From positions 2,170,001 to 2,234,000 of the forward strand of contig JABTUA010000003.1 in assembly GCA_015075635.1 (NCBI GenBank): a DNA stretch of 64,000 nucleotides, written 5' to 3'. Both the position numbers and the translations under genes were made by a program. Under the pieces are notes generated by a model, which did no database searches, had not been told where the DNA came from, and saw only the letters and a list, made by a program, of their open reading frames with translations. Of the stretch, positions 61,010 to 64,000 are shown piece by piece; positions within the stretch are counted from its first letter, which is position 1; every line of letters starts with the position of its first letter. The DNA is from Polyangiaceae bacterium. Lineage in GTDB: Bacteria; Myxococcota_A; Polyangia; Polyangiales; Polyangiaceae.

Positions 61010-61912
61010 TTGAGCTGCGTTCGCCCCCTCCTCGGTGCCACCTCGGTTGCCATCGCCGCCATCTCCGTCGGCGCCTGCGGGCGCTCCGGAGGGCCGTCCG
61101 CCGACGCGGGCGCCCAGCCCAGCTCGAGCGCCGCGCCCAGCGCGTCCGCGCCGTTCGTGATGAACGCGACGCCGTTCTCCGAGGACAGCGTGCGCCAGCA
61201 GGTGAACCCGAAGAACGAGCAACCCTACAGCGGACCCACCGGCACGGTGCGCGGTGTCGTGAGCATCAAGGGCGACCCGCCGCCGGTGTTGGCGGAGGTC
61301 GTCGAGAAGATCCCCGACAAGTGCAAGCCGGCGCGCGCCGTCTACGGGCGCCTGTTTCGCGAAGGCATGGTGCGAAGCCTGGCCGACGTCCTGGTCACCG
61401 TGACCGAGTACCAAGGGTTCGTCCCGGCCAAGGGGCAGACCGTGATCTTGAACACCGAAGGCTGCGCGTTTCCGGGCCGCACCATCGCGTTGACCTACGG
61501 ACAGCGCATCGACGTCCTCAGCAAGGACGGCGAGCCCTACGTGCCCAAGTTGATGGGCGGGCAGATGCGCGCGGACATGATCGCCGTTCCGGGCGGCTCG
61601 GCCGTGAAGCTCTACCCGCACGTGCCCGGACGCTACACGCTGATCGACCAGATGCACCTGTTCATGACCGCGGACGTCTTCGTGCTGAAGTACGCCACGT
61701 TCGACGTGACGGGTCTGGACGGGAAGTTCGAGATCAGCGGTGTGCCCGTGGGGGAGGTGAGCGTCAACGCGCTCCTACCCTCGATCATGGCGACCACGCA
61801 GCAGAAGGTGAAGGTCGAGGAGGGCAAGACCGTCGAGCTGAACCTGGAGCTAGAGTTCGACGCGAAGAAGCTCGAGAAGCCGAAGAAGCCGCCCAAGGTG
61901 AAGATTCACTGA
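61010..61912 (+). CDS. lipoprotein with carboxypeptidase-regulatory/cupredoxin-like beta domains
   Basis: The start is taken as the TTG at 61010, with GGAG six bases before it, since it gives a clean signal peptide and lipobox (SVAIAAISVGACG). The frame is open further upstream, but that part has no signal-peptide character. The mature 280 residues have beta-rich sequence (TGTVRGVVSIKGDPPPVLAE, VVIL-type strands, then GLDGKFEISGVPVGEVSVNA), which resembles the carboxypeptidase regulatory-like domain and the cupredoxin-like exported protein encoded at 11206-11976. The C-terminus is Lys-rich. The last 7 bases overlap the convergent TPR gene. Confidence 0.75.
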   Translation: MSCVRPLLGATSVAIAAISVGACGRSGGPSADAGAQPSSSAAPSASAPFVMNATPFSEDSVRQQVNPKNEQPYSGPTGTVRGVVSIKGDPPPVLAEVVEKIPDKCKPARAVYGRLFREGMVRSLADVLVTVTEYQGFVPAKGQTVILNTEGCAFPGRTIALTYGQRIDVLSKDGEPYVPKLMGGQMRADMIAVPGGSAVKLYPHVPGRYTLIDQMHLFMTADVFVLKYATFDVTGLDGKFEISGVPVGEVSVNALLPSIMATTQQKVKVEEGKTVELNLELEFDAKKLEKPKKPPKVKIH

Positions 61913-62949
61913 TTCGGTGTTCCCGCGCGCTGCTCGACGGCGGCTTCCAGGCGATCCGTGGCCGCCGGCAACGCCCAGATCGAGCGCCAGATCTCCGCGG
62001 CCTCGGACCCCGCGCGGCGCCCGAGCAGCTCGCCGAGCAGGCGCACGCCGAGCGGGCTGGGCGCGAGGGGCTCCGGCCCGAGCGCGGAGAGCGCCGTCTC
62101 GTAGGCAGGCTGATCCCCGGCGAGCGTCGCGGCCACGAGCAGCGCGATCAGCGCGTCGCTGTCGTCCGGATCGGCGGCCAGCACCCGCTCGGCCTCGGTC
62201 TTGGCGAGCGCGGCGTCGCCCAGGGCCGCGGCGCGGAGCGCGAGGGCGGAGGGACCTAGTCCCATGCTCTTGGCCGCGCGTCGCGCGGCCGCGGTGTCGC
62301 CGAAACGGAGGGCACGGTCCACGTCCTCCACGCTCGCGCGGCGTTCGCCCGGGCCTCGCGCGCCGAGCGGGTCGGAGCGCCGAGCGGGGGTCGGCTCGGT
62401 GGGATGCAACCGGAGGCGAGCCGGCTTGGAGGTCGGATCCCAGAGTGCGAGCGCGAGCAGCCAGCGCCGGGCGTCCGCGGGGCGCCCGAGCTTCTCCAGC
62501 GCCCGGGCCACCAGGAGCGAAGCGGCCGGGTCGAGGGGGTCGAGCGCCACCGCGCGCTCCGCCAGCGGGAGCGCGCGCGCCGCGTCGTTGCGATCGACCG
62601 CGCAGCGCGCCCGCTCGCGCCAGAGCGGCGAAAAATCGGGATCCAGGGACTCGGCCCTCTGGAAGGCCCGGGTCGGGTCCTTGCCGAGGCGGCACTGGAC
62701 GGCTGCCACGCGGGTCCAGAGGTCGGGGCTCGAGTCGTCGTCGGCGAGCGCCGCCTCGTACTCGCGCAAGGCCTTGGCGAAGTTCCCTTGGCTCTCGTCG
62801 AGCACGCCTTGCGCGTAGTGGGCGTAGGCCTCCGGCGTGATGTAGGGCCCGGGGACCTCTCGCCCCGAGTAGACGCGGATCACGTTGCCGCCGCCCAAGG
62901 TGCAACCGCTGGCGAGCGCGAAGAGCAGCGGAGCGAGCGCGCGCCTCAC
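61906..62949 (-). CDS. TPR-repeat lipoprotein
   Basis: A 347-residue protein with lipobox (LLFALASGCTLGGG) and several tetratricopeptide-like repeats (YAHYAQGVLDESQGNFAKAL, then PLWRERARCAVDRNDAARAL and ALPLAERAVALDPLDPAASL). It probably forms a helical protein-binding surface in the envelope. The start is a GTG overlapping the hisC stop (GTGA), so it is coupled to histidine biosynthesis genes, which is unexpected for an envelope protein. Confidence 0.85.
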   Translation of the reverse strand: MRRALAPLLFALASGCTLGGGNVIRVYSGREVPGPYITPEAYAHYAQGVLDESQGNFAKALREYEAALADDDSSPDLWTRVAAVQCRLGKDPTRAFQRAESLDPDFSPLWRERARCAVDRNDAARALPLAERAVALDPLDPAASLLVARALEKLGRPADARRWLLALALWDPTSKPARLRLHPTEPTPARRSDPLGARGPGERRASVEDVDRALRFGDTAAARRAAKSMGLGPSALALRAAALGDAALAKTEAERVLAADPDDSDALIALLVAATLAGDQPAYETALSALGPEPLAPSPLGVRLLGELLGRRAGSEAAEIWRSIWALPAATDRLEAAVEQRAGTPNQ

Positions 62950-64000
62950 GTCACCTCGGCCAGAGCCCGCAAGAAAGCGTCGTTCTCCTCGCGCGTGCCG
63001 ACCGTGACGCGGAGCTGCGAGCCCAGCCGCCCGCCGCGAGCATGGAAGCTGCGCACCAGGATCTTCCGCTGGCAGAGCGCGTCGAACACCTCGCCGGCGG
63101 GTCGCTCCGTCTTCACCCAGACGAAGTTGGCTTGGCTCGGCGTCAGGGTCACGCGCGGCAGGGCCTCGAGCGCGGCCGAGAGGCGAGAGCGTTCCTCCTT
63201 CACGCTCCGAGCGAGCGCCGCGACCTCGTCGCCGAGCTCGGTGAGCACGGTGGTGGCGAGGGCCTGGGAGACGCTCGGCAGGTTGTACGGACAGCGCGCC
63301 TTGTCGAGCTCGCGCACGAGCTCGGGTCGAGCGACCAGCCAGCCCACGCGCAGCGCCGCGAAGCCGACCTTGGACAAGGTGCGCAAGATCGCGACGTTGT
63401 CGTACTTTCGATACAGGTCCAGGTGGTCGCCGCTCGAGTAGTCCACGTAGGCCTCGTCCACCACGCAGAGCGCGCCCTGGGCAGCCTGAATCAGCCGCTC
63501 CAGGCGATCGCGGCTCATCAGATTGCCGGTCGGGTTGTTCGGCGTGGCGATGAACACCACGTTCGGCGGCGTCATCTCGAGCGCGCGGGCGAGGGAGGCG
63601 TCGGCCAGATCCCAGCCGGCGTCGAGGGGCACCTCCATCACGTTCATGCCGCGCACCCGAGCGCTCTGCCGGTACATCACGAAGGTCGGCGTGGTGGTCA
63701 GGATGGTGGGGACGCCGCTCTTGTCGCGGGGACGCGCCAAGACCGTGAGCAGCGTGGTGATCACCTCGTCGCTGCCGACTCCCGCCAGCACCTCGTCGGG
63801 GCTCACGCCCATCTTGGCGGCGATGGCCTGCTTGAGGTGCTCGCAGCGCGCGTCCGGGTAGCGCTCCCAGGCCGTGTCCGCGGCGACCTCCGCCAGGCGC
63901 GCTCGGGCCCGCGACGAGAGCAGCGGCGGAGCCTCGTTGGCGTCGAGGCGGACACTGAAGTCGCCCGCCAGCGGCGCGTACGCAGAGAGCTCCGCCAGCT
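62946..64000 (-). CDS. hisC: histidinol-phosphate aminotransferase, N-terminus outside the window
   Basis: The frame is open to the right window edge, so only the first residues are missing. This PLP aminotransferase converts imidazole acetol phosphate and glutamate to histidinol phosphate. Visible motifs are RLDANEAPP near the start, AGVGSDEVITTL, FIATPNNPTG, the PLP lysine in RTLSKVGFAALRVGW and the arginine in FVWVKTERP. Other aminotransferases of the aromatic family are similar, but the N-terminal DANE and the overall order fit HisC. It ends by overlapping the TPR lipoprotein start. Confidence 0.9.
   Translation of the reverse strand, partial: LAELSAYAPLAGDFSVRLDANEAPPLLSSRARARLAEVAADTAWERYPDARCEHLKQAIAAKMGVSPDEVLAGVGSDEVITTLLTVLARPRDKSGVPTILTTTPTFVMYRQSARVRGMNVMEVPLDAGWDLADASLARALEMTPPNVVFIATPNNPTGNLMSRDRLERLIQAAQGALCVVDEAYVDYSSGDHLDLYRKYDNVAILRTLSKVGFAALRVGWLVARPELVRELDKARCPYNLPSVSQALATTVLTELGDEVAALARSVKEERSRLSAALEALPRVTLTPSQANFVWVKTERPAGEVFDALCQRKILVRSFHARGGRLGSQLRVTVGTREENDAFLRALAEVT

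Overview
The window reads as a chromosomal segment of a large-genome, high-GC Myxococcota, most likely of the Polyangiales (Sorangium/Polyangium/Labilithrix type). That placement is inference from gene content. It rests on an FHA-GAF-sigma54 activator, a protein ending in an MXAN_5187-type C-terminal domain, many secreted lipoproteins with Gly/Ala- or Pro-rich linkers, thrombospondin type 3 (TSP3) calcium-binding repeats in envelope proteins, and a split respiratory complex I cluster. Start/stop overlaps of the ATGA, GTGA, TTGA and TGATG types are common, so translational coupling looks routine here. I see no tRNA, rRNA, CRISPR array, transposase, integrase or prophage.

Layout. 1-4.7 kb: end of a truncated gene, sigma54 activator, HtrA-like protease, cystathionine beta-synthase. 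4.7-6.4 kb: small proteins including an RRM RNA-binding protein, then a repeat-filled spacer. 6.4-10.8 kb: ThDP enzyme, alpha/beta hydrolase, PglZ-like protein. 10.9-11.16 kb: a promoter, a strongly structured transcript and a hairpin that look like a free-standing ncRNA gene. 11.2-18.5 kb: cupredoxin-like protein, MXAN_5187-like sensor, FadL-type porin, RlmM-like methyltransferase, thioredoxin reductase, family 4 uracil-DNA glycosylase, DUF2085 protein. 18.5-25.5 kb (minus strand): DUF4398 lipoprotein, OmpA, TPR/barrel protein, acyl-CoA synthetase and metallophosphoesterase in one direction. 25.8-29.4 kb: LexA with a candidate SOS box, a cyclic-nucleotide-binding protein, and ExbB-ExbD-TonB. 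29.7-39.3 kb: YfhO-like membrane protein, HAD-IG nucleotidase, enolase-superfamily epimerase, a lipoprotein, and a large secreted trypsin-like protease whose first codons contain a perfect heptanucleotide repeat. 39.4-50.6 kb: amidotransferase, lipoproteins, two acyl-CoA dehydrogenases, YchF, a ferritin-like/multicopper oxidase group, DUF2752 and a zinc-ribbon protein. 50.7-59.8 kb: nuoEFJKLMN with a good sigma70-type promoter. 59.8-64 kb: repeats, a terminator, lipoproteins and a truncated hisC.

The most interesting signals are not classical genes. (1) A pure 7-bp tandem repeat of 188 nt lies directly after the start codon of a secreted protease and could act as a phase-variation switch. (2) A dispersed element of about 160-215 nt occurs in at least four copies, each beginning within a few bases of a TAG stop and in the same orientation relative to the gene. 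(3) A structured ncRNA candidate has its own promoter and terminator-like hairpin. (4) NuoL carries a C-terminal PKD-like domain plus a Pro/Gly-rich tail and a His-rich loop. All functional claims come from reading the sequence; no database search was run.
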